From Halobacillus hunanensis (GTDB taxonomy: Bacteria > Bacillota > Bacilli > Bacillales > Halobacillaceae): a stretch of 64,000 nt of DNA. Both the position numbers and the translations under genes were made by a program. Location: NCBI RefSeq assembly GCF_900166655.1, contig NZ_FVZB01000006.1:186001-250000 (forward strand), written 5' to 3'. Of this stretch, positions 18,126 through 25,817 are shown in pieces; within the stretch, counting starts at the first letter, position 1; each line of letters opens with the position of its first letter. The notes under the pieces are model-generated. The model had not been told where the DNA came from. It ran no database searches and saw nothing but the letters and a program-made list of their open reading frames with translations.

Positions 18126-18326
18126 TTATGAGGAGGCAGGGGTGACCAATCGGGGCTGACGCTCACGAACCATTTCATGCTCGAGGCCTAACTGCCGCTG
18201 ATCAAGATCATACACACGGCGATTTGTGGCGCCAATAATTTCTACGAGTTGTGCAATAGCTTCTTCTTGTTGCTGCACCCTTTGATAAAGGTGAGAACAA
18301 TTCGAACAAATATAAGTATGTTTCAT
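18126..18326 (-). CDS. Small hypothetical protein with one CxxC pair
   Basis: 66 aa, not recognised. The N-terminus MKHTYICSNCSHLYQRV holds a single CxxC, which could form half of a zinc ribbon in a dimer; the rest is Gln/Glu-rich and probably a short coiled coil (QQQEEAIAQLVEIIGATNRRVYDLDQ, in two stretches). ATG 18326 has GGAGG at 7 nt, which makes it a credible gene despite its size. It lies in the gap between hpf and secA on the same strand. Confidence 0.55.
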   Translation of the reverse strand: MKHTYICSNCSHLYQRVQQQEEAIAQLVEIIGATNRRVYDLDQRQLGLEHEMVRERQPRLVTPASS

Positions 18327-18539
18327 TCATTCGCCTCCCTGGCAGGTATGTTACAACTTAGTTATATCATCGTTTGCCTGAGAAGGTAACTGTGTAAAAT
18401 CCCCCTTCCACTGGCCTGGACTGTTACAAAAAACGAATTATTCAGACAAAAAATGACGTTTCCATAGAAGCCTGGTGAAGACAAATATAAAGACTGTTGT
18501 TTTTTTCAAAGTGATTGCTTCACGCATGTTTTCTATGAA

Positions 18540-18570
18540 AAAAGCAGCCCTGGTTGTCCAGGACTGCTTG
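18540..18570 (-). terminator. Rho-independent terminator of hpf
   Basis: Stem AAGCAGCCCTGG / CCAGGACTGCTT with a 4-nt loop, followed on the minus strand by T6. Confidence 0.85.
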
Positions 18571-18587
18571 AACTTGATAGAGGTTTA

Positions 18588-19142
18588 TCAAGTTTCGATC
18601 AAGCCATAACGGCCATCTCGTCGTTTATATACGATGTTCGTTTCGTCTGTTAATGCGTTGGTGAAAACATAAAATGCATGCCCAAGCATATCCATTTGTA
18701 GTGCAGCTTCCTCACTATCCATCGGTTTAAGATCAAAACGCTTCGTTCTCACAATTTCAATGTCGGATTCATCTTCCTTTTCAAGCACTTGTTGTTGTGC
18801 TTCTCTTTCCAGTTCAGCAAAGACGTACTTAGGAGCACCCTCCTGGCGAGACCTTCGATTGACTTTCGTTTTATGCTTTCGGATTTGTCTTTCGAGTTTA
18901 TCTACCACAAGGTCGATGGCAGCGTATAAGTCAGTATTGTGTTCCTCTGCACGAAGAAGCAAGTTCTTCATCGGGATCGTTACCTCAATGGTCTGCTCAT
19001 CATTATAGACACTTAAATTTACGTGAACCTCCGAAGTTAGTGGAGTGTCAAAATAGCGCTCTAATTTGCCCACCTTTTTCTCCACATATTCCTTTATGGA
19101 ATCAGTCACCTCTAGATTTTCACCACGAATATTGTAATTCAT
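18588..19142 (-). CDS. hpf: Long-form ribosome hibernation promoting factor
   Basis: 184 aa. N-terminal RaiA/YfiA-like ribosome-binding domain (about 1-100, MNYNIRGENLEVTDSI) and C-terminal dimerisation domain (about 125-184, ending YVFTNALTDETNIVYKRRDG), the long form that pairs 70S ribosomes into inactive 100S dimers. The start is ATG 19142 with AAAGGAGG at 9 nt; the frame runs on upstream to 19199 but without a good site. Called YvyD in B. subtilis, where sigma-B and sigma-H drive it; a sigma-B-like promoter is visible here at a 5'-UTR distance of about 40 nt. Confidence 0.95.
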   Translation of the reverse strand: MNYNIRGENLEVTDSIKEYVEKKVGKLERYFDTPLTSEVHVNLSVYNDEQTIEVTIPMKNLLLRAEEHNTDLYAAIDLVVDKLERQIRKHKTKVNRRSRQEGAPKYVFAELEREAQQQVLEKEDESDIEIVRTKRFDLKPMDSEEAALQMDMLGHAFYVFTNALTDETNIVYKRRDGRYGLIET

Positions 19143-19185
19143 TACAAGTGTCCTCCTTTCATCCTTATGTAGTTTATATTCTACC

Positions 19186-19211
19186 ATACCCTGAGTCATT
19201 CCTGCATAAAC
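19186..19211 (-). promoter_or_regulatory. Sigma-B-type promoter of hpf
   Basis: Minus strand: GTTTAT (19211-19206), 14-nt spacer, GGGTAT (19191-19186). This fits the general stress consensus GTTTAA-N12/15-GGGWAT closely, at a suitable distance from hpf. Confidence 0.7.
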
Positions 19212-19273
19212 TTTCGGAATTATTTGACGAAAACATGTCAGTAAATGCTGGAAACTGCCAGACCATAGGTTAA

Positions 19274-19435
19274 CTACAGTTAGAAAATGCGATAGAAAAG
19301 TATTTTTTGAAAGGTCGTGCCGATAAATCTGGTGAATTTGACAATAACTTTTATTTAATTGAACTTCATAATTTAGACCCTAGTGCCCTAAGGGATTCTA
19401 AACGTAAAAAGAAGGTACCTATCCAGTCTAGATAA
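19274..19435 (+). pseudogene. Possible gene remnant (about 40-54 codons)
   Basis: An open frame on the plus strand with protein-like, charged composition (segments EFDNNFYLIELHNLDP and SALRDSKRKKKVPIQSR) ending in TAA. It has no good ATG and no ribosome site; a TTG at 19307 could start a 42-aa peptide. It looks like the C-terminal piece of a lost gene rather than random DNA, but the family is not recognised. It lies against the repeat at 19495. Confidence 0.3.
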
Positions 19436-19494
19436 AGCAGCATCAAACAAGGAAAAACCAAAACTCTAACAAAAATTAGAATAGCTCATGTCAG

Positions 19495-19617
19495 CAGTTG
19501 AAATACACGAAGACTCCTACGGTAACGCGACCAAAGCGAGACCCCACAGAACGAAACGTCAGTGAAGTTCGAGGAGGCTCGCTGGTTGCCCGTGGAAAGC
19601 GAAGTGTATTTCAACTG
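19495..19617. repeat. 123-bp palindromic intergenic repeat (Bacillaceae type)
   Basis: Inverted ends CAGTTGAAATACAC and GTGTATTTCAACTG enclose blocks ACTCCTACGG, GCGAGACCCC, GAGGAGGCTCGC and CCGTGGAAAGCG. Shares its block order with 13994-14157 (opposite orientation). The RNA could fold into a long bulged hairpin. It lies between the gene remnant and the fliD-operon terminator. Confidence 0.75.
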
Positions 19618-19705
19618 CGTGTTTTTAGCAACAGCCTTTTCAAATCTTTAAATCCTACAAGTCTTTGTATTATTAAAAAGTTCTATTATGTAATTCATTT
19701 AAAAA

Positions 19706-19733
19706 AAGCATCCGGTTAGTCTACCAGATGCTT
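19706..19733 (-). terminator. Rho-independent terminator of the fliD operon
   Basis: Stem AAGCATCTGGT / ACCGGATGCTT (one wobble) with a 6-nt loop, followed on the minus strand by T7. Confidence 0.8.
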
Positions 19734-19740
19734 CAGAATT

Positions 19741-20124
19741 TTAATGAGCTATATAAGAATCTAAAAAGGATTGCATTTGCGAGCGCCAGCTTTCATAAAC
19801 AGGAATCACTTCTTTAACCAGCAGCTCACGCTTTTCTTGGTTGGTCCCGAATGTCGACCATTTCTCAAGCAATTTAACAATATCATGAAAGTCACCCAGC
19901 AAAAGTTTTGAAGGCGCATTCTCTTTAAACCATTCCACCAATTGATCATTGGAGTCACAGAGCTGCTGGAAAGCCAGTAACACATCCTCAAACACCTGCT
20001 GTGCCTGAGGAGGCGCTTCGACACTCAGGTTATTCTCTAAGTATTCAAACCCTTCACTTATAACGGATAACAATTGATTGTATTCTTGCAGCATATTTTG
20101 CTGCGCATCTGTTAGTTGTGACAT
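19741..20124 (-). CDS. Uncharacterised last gene of the fliD operon
   Basis: 127 aa, all-helical, acidic, no signal or membrane segment; family not recognised. It follows fliT by 12 bp and precedes the operon terminator, so it belongs to the sigma-D-driven flaG-fliD-fliS-fliT transcript. ATG 20124 has AGGAG 6 nt upstream; an ATG two codons earlier has no spacing. Size and helical content resemble the small export chaperones FliS/FliT, so a chaperone or regulator of late flagellar assembly is possible, but this is inference from context. Confidence 0.6.
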   Translation of the reverse strand: MSQLTDAQQNMLQEYNQLLSVISEGFEYLENNLSVEAPPQAQQVFEDVLLAFQQLCDSNDQLVEWFKENAPSKLLLGDFHDIVKLLEKWSTFGTNQEKRELLVKEVIPVYESWRSQMQSFLDSYIAH

Positions 20125-20136
20125 AGCCATCTCCTA

Positions 20137-20490
20137 TTATTTTTTATGGTCCATAAACATCCCGTCATAACTGGAAACACTCTTATAAGGGTTCGTATAA
20201 CGCTGTTTGCTGGACCTCTGCTTTTTCATATTCCGCAAATCAACTTTTAATTCATTTAGCATAAGTTCAAGCCTTTGATTAATACTTGGTTCCCTTTGCA
20301 GAACTTGGTCTACAATAGCTTGCTCACTCGACGATTGTGGCTTCCTCAGCTCTGGTAAAAGCTGCTCACGCCCTTCAAGAAGCTCATCAACCTGTGTAAT
20401 CATCGCTTCTCTGTTTTGATTCGTGACTTTTTGCTGGACTAATTCATCAAGTTGTTGTGTTATCGAAGCAAACTGTGCCCATACTGTCAC
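20137..20490 (-). CDS. fliT: Flagellar export chaperone FliT-like
   Basis: About 117 aa helical protein. GTG 20490 overlaps the TAG stop of fliS by one base (TAGTG), arguing for coupled translation; the longer frame to 20550 runs inside fliS and is not likely. Position after fliS matches FliT, the chaperone of the filament cap protein FliD, but sequence conservation in this family is low. The basic C-terminal tail (MKKQRSSKQRYTNPYKS) is notable. Confidence 0.75.
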   Translation of the reverse strand: MTVWAQFASITQQLDELVQQKVTNQNREAMITQVDELLEGREQLLPELRKPQSSSEQAIVDQVLQREPSINQRLELMLNELKVDLRNMKKQRSSKQRYTNPYKSVSSYDGMFMDHKK

Positions 20491-20879
20491 TACGCATTCC
20501 CGCCTGTACCATGCTGAGCTCTGCGGGTTTGCAAAATGACTTCCTTCCACGTATCACGAAACTCCGTGACCATCTCTTCCACTTCATTCAGAATTGTAGT
20601 GTCGTTCTGACTATTCGCTTCCATCAGCCGATGGTTCATATACTCATACAGCGGAAGCACTTCTTGTGAAACGGCATATTCCGGATTCATCGTGATCATT
20701 AATTCTCTTATAATGGCTTGCGCCTTCTGAATGGACGTATTTTTCTGCTCAATAGCGTCTTCATTTATGGCCTTTTTAGCAGAACGAATAAACTTGATGC
20801 ATCCATTGTAAAGCATAAGCGTAAGCTCCCCTGGAGAAGCTGTTTCTACTGAATTATTCTGGTAGGCTTGAATAGACAT
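20490..20879 (-). CDS. fliS: Flagellin export chaperone FliS
   Basis: 129 aa four-helix bundle. The N-terminus with the conserved TASPGELTLMLYNGCIKFI segment identifies it. FliS binds the C-terminus of flagellin, preventing early polymerisation; in B. subtilis it also works with FliW, which competes for flagellin. It lies 28 bp after fliD in the same operon. Confidence 0.93.
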   Translation of the reverse strand: MSIQAYQNNSVETASPGELTLMLYNGCIKFIRSAKKAINEDAIEQKNTSIQKAQAIIRELMITMNPEYAVSQEVLPLYEYMNHRLMEANSQNDTTILNEVEEMVTEFRDTWKEVILQTRRAQHGTGGNA

Positions 20880-20907
20880 CTGCCTGACACTCCTTTATCA
20901 AAATAAC

Positions 20908-22404
20908 TTACCCAAAGTTGGACATCAAAAAGGCGGACTGAGAATTCATTCGCTGAATCGCCTGCTCCATACGCCCAAACTGTGCCCAGTAACGGTCTTC
21001 AACTTGTGTGAGGCGATTCTCGAAGGCCTCCATCCGGTCTTCCATATCCTCGAGCTTTCGTCCCATCATATATGATTCTTCGGTACTCGATGGCTTCCCG
21101 GCTTTCCGCTCAATCGTGTCTCGTGTCTCAGCGATCGTAGCTTCCAGCTTATCGACAATGCCTTTACTTCCTGTCTCTGCATTTCCAGAAAATAATTCCT
21201 GCACAGCAGCCGGATCTTCTCTCAACGCTTCCCGAAGCTTATCTTCATCAATGAGTAATTTACCACGCTCTAAATAATCGGGGCTTGTCGTAATCCCGAT
21301 TTGAGAGATTTGGGTGAAAACACCTCCTGTATCGACACTGCTATACCAGTCTGAACGCATCCCGAACAAAGCGCCTTGAATCGTTGAGTCACTGCGAAGC
21401 ATCCCGCTTTTCGCTTTCTCTTCCCATAATTCAATTTCACTTTCTTCCAAGTCTTCCTTTTGCTTTTCCGTTAAAGGTGGAAATTCACGGTACCGCTTCT
21501 CGGTTACCTGCTCATTTAATTTTTCAATAACGTCATTATATTTATCAACGAACTTCGTAATGTTTTCTAGAGCGTTATCAATGTTATTGGAGACATTCAC
21601 GTTCACAGCCGAATCCATCGCCTCGTGGAACTTGAAGGTCACTCCATTTAACGTATAGTTATTCTCATGGGTCGTAATCTGTAAGGAACCGTTATAGGTA
21701 AACTTCGCATCCACCCCATCCGTCTCGTTGGTGAGGGCAAGCGTATCCGTTAGAAAACTAGTGCCTGGACCGCTGAACTCAATTTCTGCTCCAGCACTGT
21801 TAAAATTCCCCGTCTCCGTTCGCTCCAGCATGATTTTATCAGCACTGCTATCGTAAAAAGCACGTAAACCTAAGTTAGAGCTGCTGATCTTATCAAGCAG
21901 ATCATTCAGGGACTGAGATTCATCGATTGTAAACGTCTTTGATTCTGTTCCCTCGTCATTGTGGGTGGTGATCGTAAACGTTCCTTCATTTAACCAATTT
22001 GCAAACTTGTCCTTTTGTGAGGCAAGCGACTGATCTGGATCAATCTTCCCTGCCCCGCCTGAAATCTCACTGGCACTCAAGTTATAAGCAGCTGAAGCAA
22101 GTCGATTGACTTGAACATTGTAATTGCCTGTCCCTGCAGATGAAGTCGCCTCAGCACTAATCGCCGATGAAGGAGACGAAACTTCCTTAGATTGATAGGT
22201 TTTTGATAGATTCATATCAAGCATCATACTATCAAGCTCGAATAACTGTTTATTGACATCACGGTAAGCATCACGCTTCCAGGTTAACCACGTTTTCTCC
22301 TGTTCCATCTTGTTTAAGGGCTGACGTTCGGCCTTCATTAAATCATTAACAAGCTTGTCGATGTCCATTCCAGAAGCCAAGCCCCCGATTCTCATATCAC
22401 TCAT
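20908..22404 (-). CDS. fliD: Flagellar filament capping protein FliD
   Basis: 498 aa. The N-terminus MRIGGLASGMDIDKLVNDLM is diagnostic, followed by the variable outer domains and a conserved C-terminal coiled region (KFVDKYNDVIEKLNEQV and the tail from EDMEDRMEAFENRL). FliD forms the distal cap under which flagellin subunits fold. Length is in the family's usual range. Second gene of the flaG operon, 12 bp after flaG. Confidence 0.95.
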   Translation of the reverse strand: MSDMRIGGLASGMDIDKLVNDLMKAERQPLNKMEQEKTWLTWKRDAYRDVNKQLFELDSMMLDMNLSKTYQSKEVSSPSSAISAEATSSAGTGNYNVQVNRLASAAYNLSASEISGGAGKIDPDQSLASQKDKFANWLNEGTFTITTHNDEGTESKTFTIDESQSLNDLLDKISSSNLGLRAFYDSSADKIMLERTETGNFNSAGAEIEFSGPGTSFLTDTLALTNETDGVDAKFTYNGSLQITTHENNYTLNGVTFKFHEAMDSAVNVNVSNNIDNALENITKFVDKYNDVIEKLNEQVTEKRYREFPPLTEKQKEDLEESEIELWEEKAKSGMLRSDSTIQGALFGMRSDWYSSVDTGGVFTQISQIGITTSPDYLERGKLLIDEDKLREALREDPAAVQELFSGNAETGSKGIVDKLEATIAETRDTIERKAGKPSSTEESYMMGRKLEDMEDRMEAFENRLTQVEDRYWAQFGRMEQAIQRMNSQSAFLMSNFG

Positions 22405-22416
22405 ATTCTCACCTTC

Positions 22417-22788
22417 TTAAATTTTATCATCAACGATCAGTCCAATTGATTCAATCATCGCGGCATAGAAATCCAGCATATCTTTTGGAGGAATTTCCTT
22501 TACAACTTCTTTTGTTCTGCTATTTACTATAGTAACGTAGTACTCCTCCAATTTTTCATGAAATTGAAACTGTAAATTCGTATGTGCAGGCTTCAATATG
22601 TCATTTAAGCCCTCGATGACCTGCCTCATCTTCTCTTTATTTAGCTCTTTTTGAATTTTAAATGGCTTATGTAATTCTTCTTCTGTATTCATGGTCCTGC
22701 TCAGCTTCTGAACAGATGTACGGAGGCTAAGATGCGGTGAATGACTCTGCAGAAGTTGTGAGTGGCCCTTGCCTTTCGTTACGTCCAC
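22417..22788 (-). CDS. flaG: FlaG-family flagellar protein (YvyC)
   Basis: 123 aa. The C-terminal half (about 60-120), with LQFQFHEKLEEYYVTIV, KEVVKEIPPKDMLDFYAAM, is the FlaG domain; the N-terminal half is variable and probably disordered. FlaG proteins influence filament length. The start GTG 22788 is about 10 nt from GGGGAG. It is the first gene of the flaG-fliD-fliS-fliT operon, behind a sigma-D promoter at 22817-22843. In B. subtilis this gene adjoins hag; here 7 kb of other DNA separates them. Confidence 0.88.
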   Translation of the reverse strand: MDVTKGKGHSQLLQSHSPHLSLRTSVQKLSRTMNTEEELHKPFKIQKELNKEKMRQVIEGLNDILKPAHTNLQFQFHEKLEEYYVTIVNSRTKEVVKEIPPKDMLDFYAAMIESIGLIVDDKI

Positions 22789-22816
22789 CTTTCAACAACT
22801 CCCCTGTTTTCTTTTT

Positions 22817-22843
22817 ATATCGGCAGTAGATGAAAAGAGTTGA
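22817..22843 (-). promoter_or_regulatory. Sigma-D promoter of the flaG-fliD-fliS-fliT operon
   Basis: Minus strand TCAA (22843-22840), 15-nt spacer, perfect GCCGATAT (22824-22817). Sigma-D consensus is TAAA-N15-GCCGATAT. Confidence 0.85.
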
Positions 22844-22913
22844 ATACATAATCGGGAAAAAATCGTGCACAGCATGAATCCTGTTCAAACAGTTATAAAA
22901 GCCGGTAAAACAA

Positions 22914-22943
22914 TTGACACTGCAGTCAACAAATCGGTATAAT
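22914..22943 (+). promoter_or_regulatory. Consensus sigma-A promoter of the ABC importer operon
   Basis: TTGACA (22914-22919), 18-bp spacer, TATAAT (22938-22943); both hexamers are perfect. It is divergent from the flaG sigma-D promoter. Confidence 0.8.
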
Positions 22944-23004
22944 TTAATACAATGTTTAAAACCGACTTTGTTTATAGGAATTATTATAATAAGGAGGTAG
23001 TTTA

Positions 23005-23799
23005 TTGTTTCTAGAGATGCAGCATGTTGGAAAAACCTTCACGGACCAAGAACAGCAAGACTTTGAAGTTTTTTCCGATATCGACCTCAGCATAGCCGAA
23101 AACCAATTCGTTTCAATCCTTGGACCTTCCGGCTGTGGAAAATCAACCTTACTTTCCATGGTCGCTGGACTTGAACATACTACTGAAGGTTCCATTACCC
23201 TTCAAAACAAGGAAATCAAGCAAGCCGGCCCCGACCGCGGCATGGTATTTCAACAGCCTTCCTTGTTTCCATGGCTCAACGTTCGTGACAATGTAACCTT
23301 TCCCCTTAAAGGGACAATGAGTAAAAAAGAAGCCAACACACTTGCCGACCACTTTTTGAAAATGGTTCATTTAAGCCGCTTTAAAGAAAACTTCACCTAT
23401 GAATTATCAGGCGGAATGCAGCAGCGTGTGGCTATCGCCAGAGCGTTAGCCATGGATCCAAAAGTGCTGTTAATGGATGAACCCTTTGGCGCCCTCGACG
23501 AACAAACTCGCCACATCTTACATGATGAACTCATTAAAATTTGGCAGGAAACACAAAAAACGATCCTGTTCGTTACCCACAGCATTCAAGAAGCTATTAA
23601 ACTATCAGATCGCGTCGTCGTGATGGGTACACGTCCCGGCCGAATCATCGCTGACTTTACCATCGATATTCCAAGACCGAGAAAACGTGATAATGAACAC
23701 GTCATTGAACTCGAGAGAAAAGTAATGGATTTACTTGAAGGCGAAATTAACAAAGTTTTAAAGGAAGAGCTCTCAAATGAAATTGAATATAGTCGTTAA
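23005..23799 (+). CDS. ABC importer ATPase (SsuB/TauB-like)
   Basis: 264 aa. Walker A GPSGCGKST, Q-loop FQQPSLFPW, signature LSGGMQQR, Walker B VLLMDEPFGALD and H-loop FVTHSIQEA are intact. The start is TTG 23005 with AAGGAGG at 7 nt; ATG 23017 is a weaker alternative. The family energises uptake of sulfonates, nitrate, taurine or thiamine precursors. It overlaps the permease gene by 23 bp. The operon has a consensus promoter and inserts between flaG and hag, so it is an addition relative to the B. subtilis order. Confidence 0.9.
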   Translation: MFLEMQHVGKTFTDQEQQDFEVFSDIDLSIAENQFVSILGPSGCGKSTLLSMVAGLEHTTEGSITLQNKEIKQAGPDRGMVFQQPSLFPWLNVRDNVTFPLKGTMSKKEANTLADHFLKMVHLSRFKENFTYELSGGMQQRVAIARALAMDPKVLLMDEPFGALDEQTRHILHDELIKIWQETQKTILFVTHSIQEAIKLSDRVVVMGTRPGRIIADFTIDIPRPRKRDNEHVIELERKVMDLLEGEINKVLKEELSNEIEYSR

Positions 23800-24538
23800 A
23801 CGCATACTGTTTTTAGTTGCCGTCATCGGATTATGGCAGTTAGTATTCTCAGCCGGCGTGTTTCCAGATATCATCTTACCTTCTCCCGGAAAAGTCTGGA
23901 CCGCATTATACGAAGGTTTCGCAAGCGGAGATTATGTCGAAGCATTAGGAGCAAGCTTTAAGCATTTACTGCTCGGCATGTCGATGGCTATCGCGCTCGG
24001 AACCATCGTCGGTGTTATTTTTGGAAAATCAAAACAAGCCGACGAAACAGCCGGTATGTACTTAATTGCCCTGCAAAGTATTCCAAGTATCGTCTGGGTC
24101 CCATTAGCCATCATGCTATTCGGCTTCACCGAATTTGCTGTTGTTTTCGTCGTTGTGCTAGGAGGAACCTTCGTCATGGCTCTAAATGTACGGTCAGCGA
24201 TTCACAACGTCCCTCCCCATCTCGTGCGAGCAGCAAGAACGATGGGTACAAAGGGATTCGGGTTATTCTACCGCGTCGAAGTCCCAGCAAGCATTCCTTA
24301 TTTTATGTCAGGTGTCCGACTTGCCTGGGCCTTCAGTTGGCGCGCCTTAATGGCCGGTGAATTATTAAGTAACGGGCCAGGACTTGGCTACTCGTTGCGA
24401 TATGCCCAGGATTACGCCCGCATGGATCAAGTGATCGGCATTATTATCATAATCGGAGTCATCGGCGCTATCGTCGACCAGCTCGTTTTTTCCAAGTTAG
24501 AAAAAAATGTGATGAAACGCTGGGGATTAGTTAAATAA
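23777..24538 (+). CDS. ABC importer permease (SsuC/TauC-like)
   Basis: 253 aa with about six membrane helices and the BPD-type EAA region (RAARTMGTKGFGLFYRVEVP). It starts inside the ATPase gene and is translationally coupled. Partner of the ATPase at 23005 and of the binding protein at 24682. The substrate is not determinable from the permease. Confidence 0.9.
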   Translation: MKLNIVVKRILFLVAVIGLWQLVFSAGVFPDIILPSPGKVWTALYEGFASGDYVEALGASFKHLLLGMSMAIALGTIVGVIFGKSKQADETAGMYLIALQSIPSIVWVPLAIMLFGFTEFAVVFVVVLGGTFVMALNVRSAIHNVPPHLVRAARTMGTKGFGLFYRVEVPASIPYFMSGVRLAWAFSWRALMAGELLSNGPGLGYSLRYAQDYARMDQVIGIIIIIGVIGAIVDQLVFSKLEKNVMKRWGLVK

Positions 24539-24540
24539 AA

Positions 24541-24655
24541 AGAAAAGCGAAAGCGCACTGGTAAGACACGGACAGCATAATAGAAGCGACTCAATGGGGT
24601 GATCTATCCCCATAGTGGCGATTCGATTATGTCTCGAGTGTCTGTGCGCTGTAGC
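24541..24655. repeat. Palindromic intergenic repeat between permease and binding-protein genes
   Basis: Starts AGAAAAGCGAAAGCGC and closes with TGCGCT; an inner stem CGACTCAATGGGG / CCCCATAGTGGCG (imperfect) forms the apex. This style of element (AAAGCG...CGCT with a central CTCAATG/CATAGTGG hairpin) is a common interspersed repeat in Bacillaceae genomes. It fills the gap inside the operon and may stabilise or attenuate the transcript. Confidence 0.65.
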
Positions 24656-24681
24656 TAGCCAAAAGAAAGGATGAAGAACAC

Positions 24682-25680
24682 ATGAAGAAATTATTATCTC
24701 TTATCTCTCTCGTTACGCTTAGCTTGTTGTTAGCTGCCTGTGGAAGCAGTGAAGAAGAAGCAAGCGGTGACGGGTCAAAAGAAATTACAATCGGGTACTT
24801 CCCGAACATTAACCACGTAGCCGGAATGGTTGCAGAAGAAAAAGAACTTTACTCTGAAACCTTGCCAGATGGAACGACCGTAAACTATAAATATTTCCCT
24901 GACGGATCAGCGTTTATGACCGCTGTTGAAACAGGTGAAGTACAAGGCGGACTCGTCGGACCTGGCCCAGCTATGAACCACTTCACAAGCGGCGCGAAAA
25001 TTAACGTCGTAGCGGCAGGTTCTACCGGAGGAACCGTGATTATGGCTAGAAAAGGTGCTAACATCGAAACACCAGAAGACTTAAAAGGCAAAACGTTCAT
25101 CTCTCCACGTGTCGGCTGTACCCACGACGTCCAGTTCGAAACGATGATGAAAGAAGAATACGGCATCACATCCAGCAGAATTGGCGGAACGATGAAACAC
25201 GTAACTGGGAAACCCGCTACCTATAACGCCATGTTCAAAGCAGGCAAAGTAGACGCCGCAACCGTCCCTGAACCATGGGCTTCTGTGATTGAAGCACAAG
25301 GAAACGGCAAAGTGCTAGTGGACACACCAGAGGTAGCTTACGGTAAAACATTGCCAGCAGCCGTTTTCGTTACCTCTCAAGAACTAGTCGAAAATAATCC
25401 TGAGATGGTTCAAAGCATCGTAGACGCCCATAAAAAAGCAACGAAGTTCATTCAAGAAAACCCTGAAGAAGCAAAAACGATCGCGATTGATAAAATTAAG
25501 GAAATTACTGACCAAGAACTTTCTAAATCCGTAATTGATAATGCGTGGGAACGTATTAATTTCACGTATGAAGTTAATGGAGATGTTCTGCAGGACTTTG
25601 CGAATTCTTCTTATGAGCTTGAGTTTTTGAAGAAGAAGCCTGATTTAGAGGGATTGGTTGATACGGGTTTTATTGAGTAA
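24682..25680 (+). CDS. ABC importer substrate-binding lipoprotein (SsuA/NMT1-like)
   Basis: 332 aa. Lipobox LLLAACG (Cys about 20) after a short basic signal, then a low-complexity linker and a periplasmic-binding-like fold (EITIGYFPNINHVAG, VGPGPAMNHFTSG, TVPEPWASVIEAQG). It is tethered to the outer face of the membrane and delivers its ligand to the permease. The family covers aliphatic sulfonates, nitrate/bicarbonate and thiamine-pyrimidine precursors; sequence alone does not decide. It is separated from the permease gene by a repeat and closed by a strong terminator. Confidence 0.9.
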   Translation: MKKLLSLISLVTLSLLLAACGSSEEEASGDGSKEITIGYFPNINHVAGMVAEEKELYSETLPDGTTVNYKYFPDGSAFMTAVETGEVQGGLVGPGPAMNHFTSGAKINVVAAGSTGGTVIMARKGANIETPEDLKGKTFISPRVGCTHDVQFETMMKEEYGITSSRIGGTMKHVTGKPATYNAMFKAGKVDAATVPEPWASVIEAQGNGKVLVDTPEVAYGKTLPAAVFVTSQELVENNPEMVQSIVDAHKKATKFIQENPEEAKTIAIDKIKEITDQELSKSVIDNAWERINFTYEVNGDVLQDFANSSYELEFLKKKPDLEGLVDTGFIE

Positions 25681-25693
25681 TTGAATGATAAGG

Positions 25694-25725
25694 AAAGCCA
25701 GCCGGGAGCGGCTGGCTTTTTTTAG
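25694..25725 (+). terminator. Rho-independent terminator of the ABC importer operon
   Basis: Stem AAAGCCAGCC / GGCTGGCTTT with a 6-nt loop and a T7 tail. Confidence 0.9.
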
Positions 25726-25817
25726 GACAATAATTTCTTTTTCTTTATATATGAATCAATTTCATAAATCTCAGCCCTTGTCTCCCAAGGACTTGAAGAC
25801 AAATCCTTCTTCAAGCA

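Noticed and set aside
20491-20550. Upstream extension of fliT inside fliS
   Set aside because: The GTG overlapping the fliS stop is the natural coupled start, and the extra residues derive from the fliS frame region.
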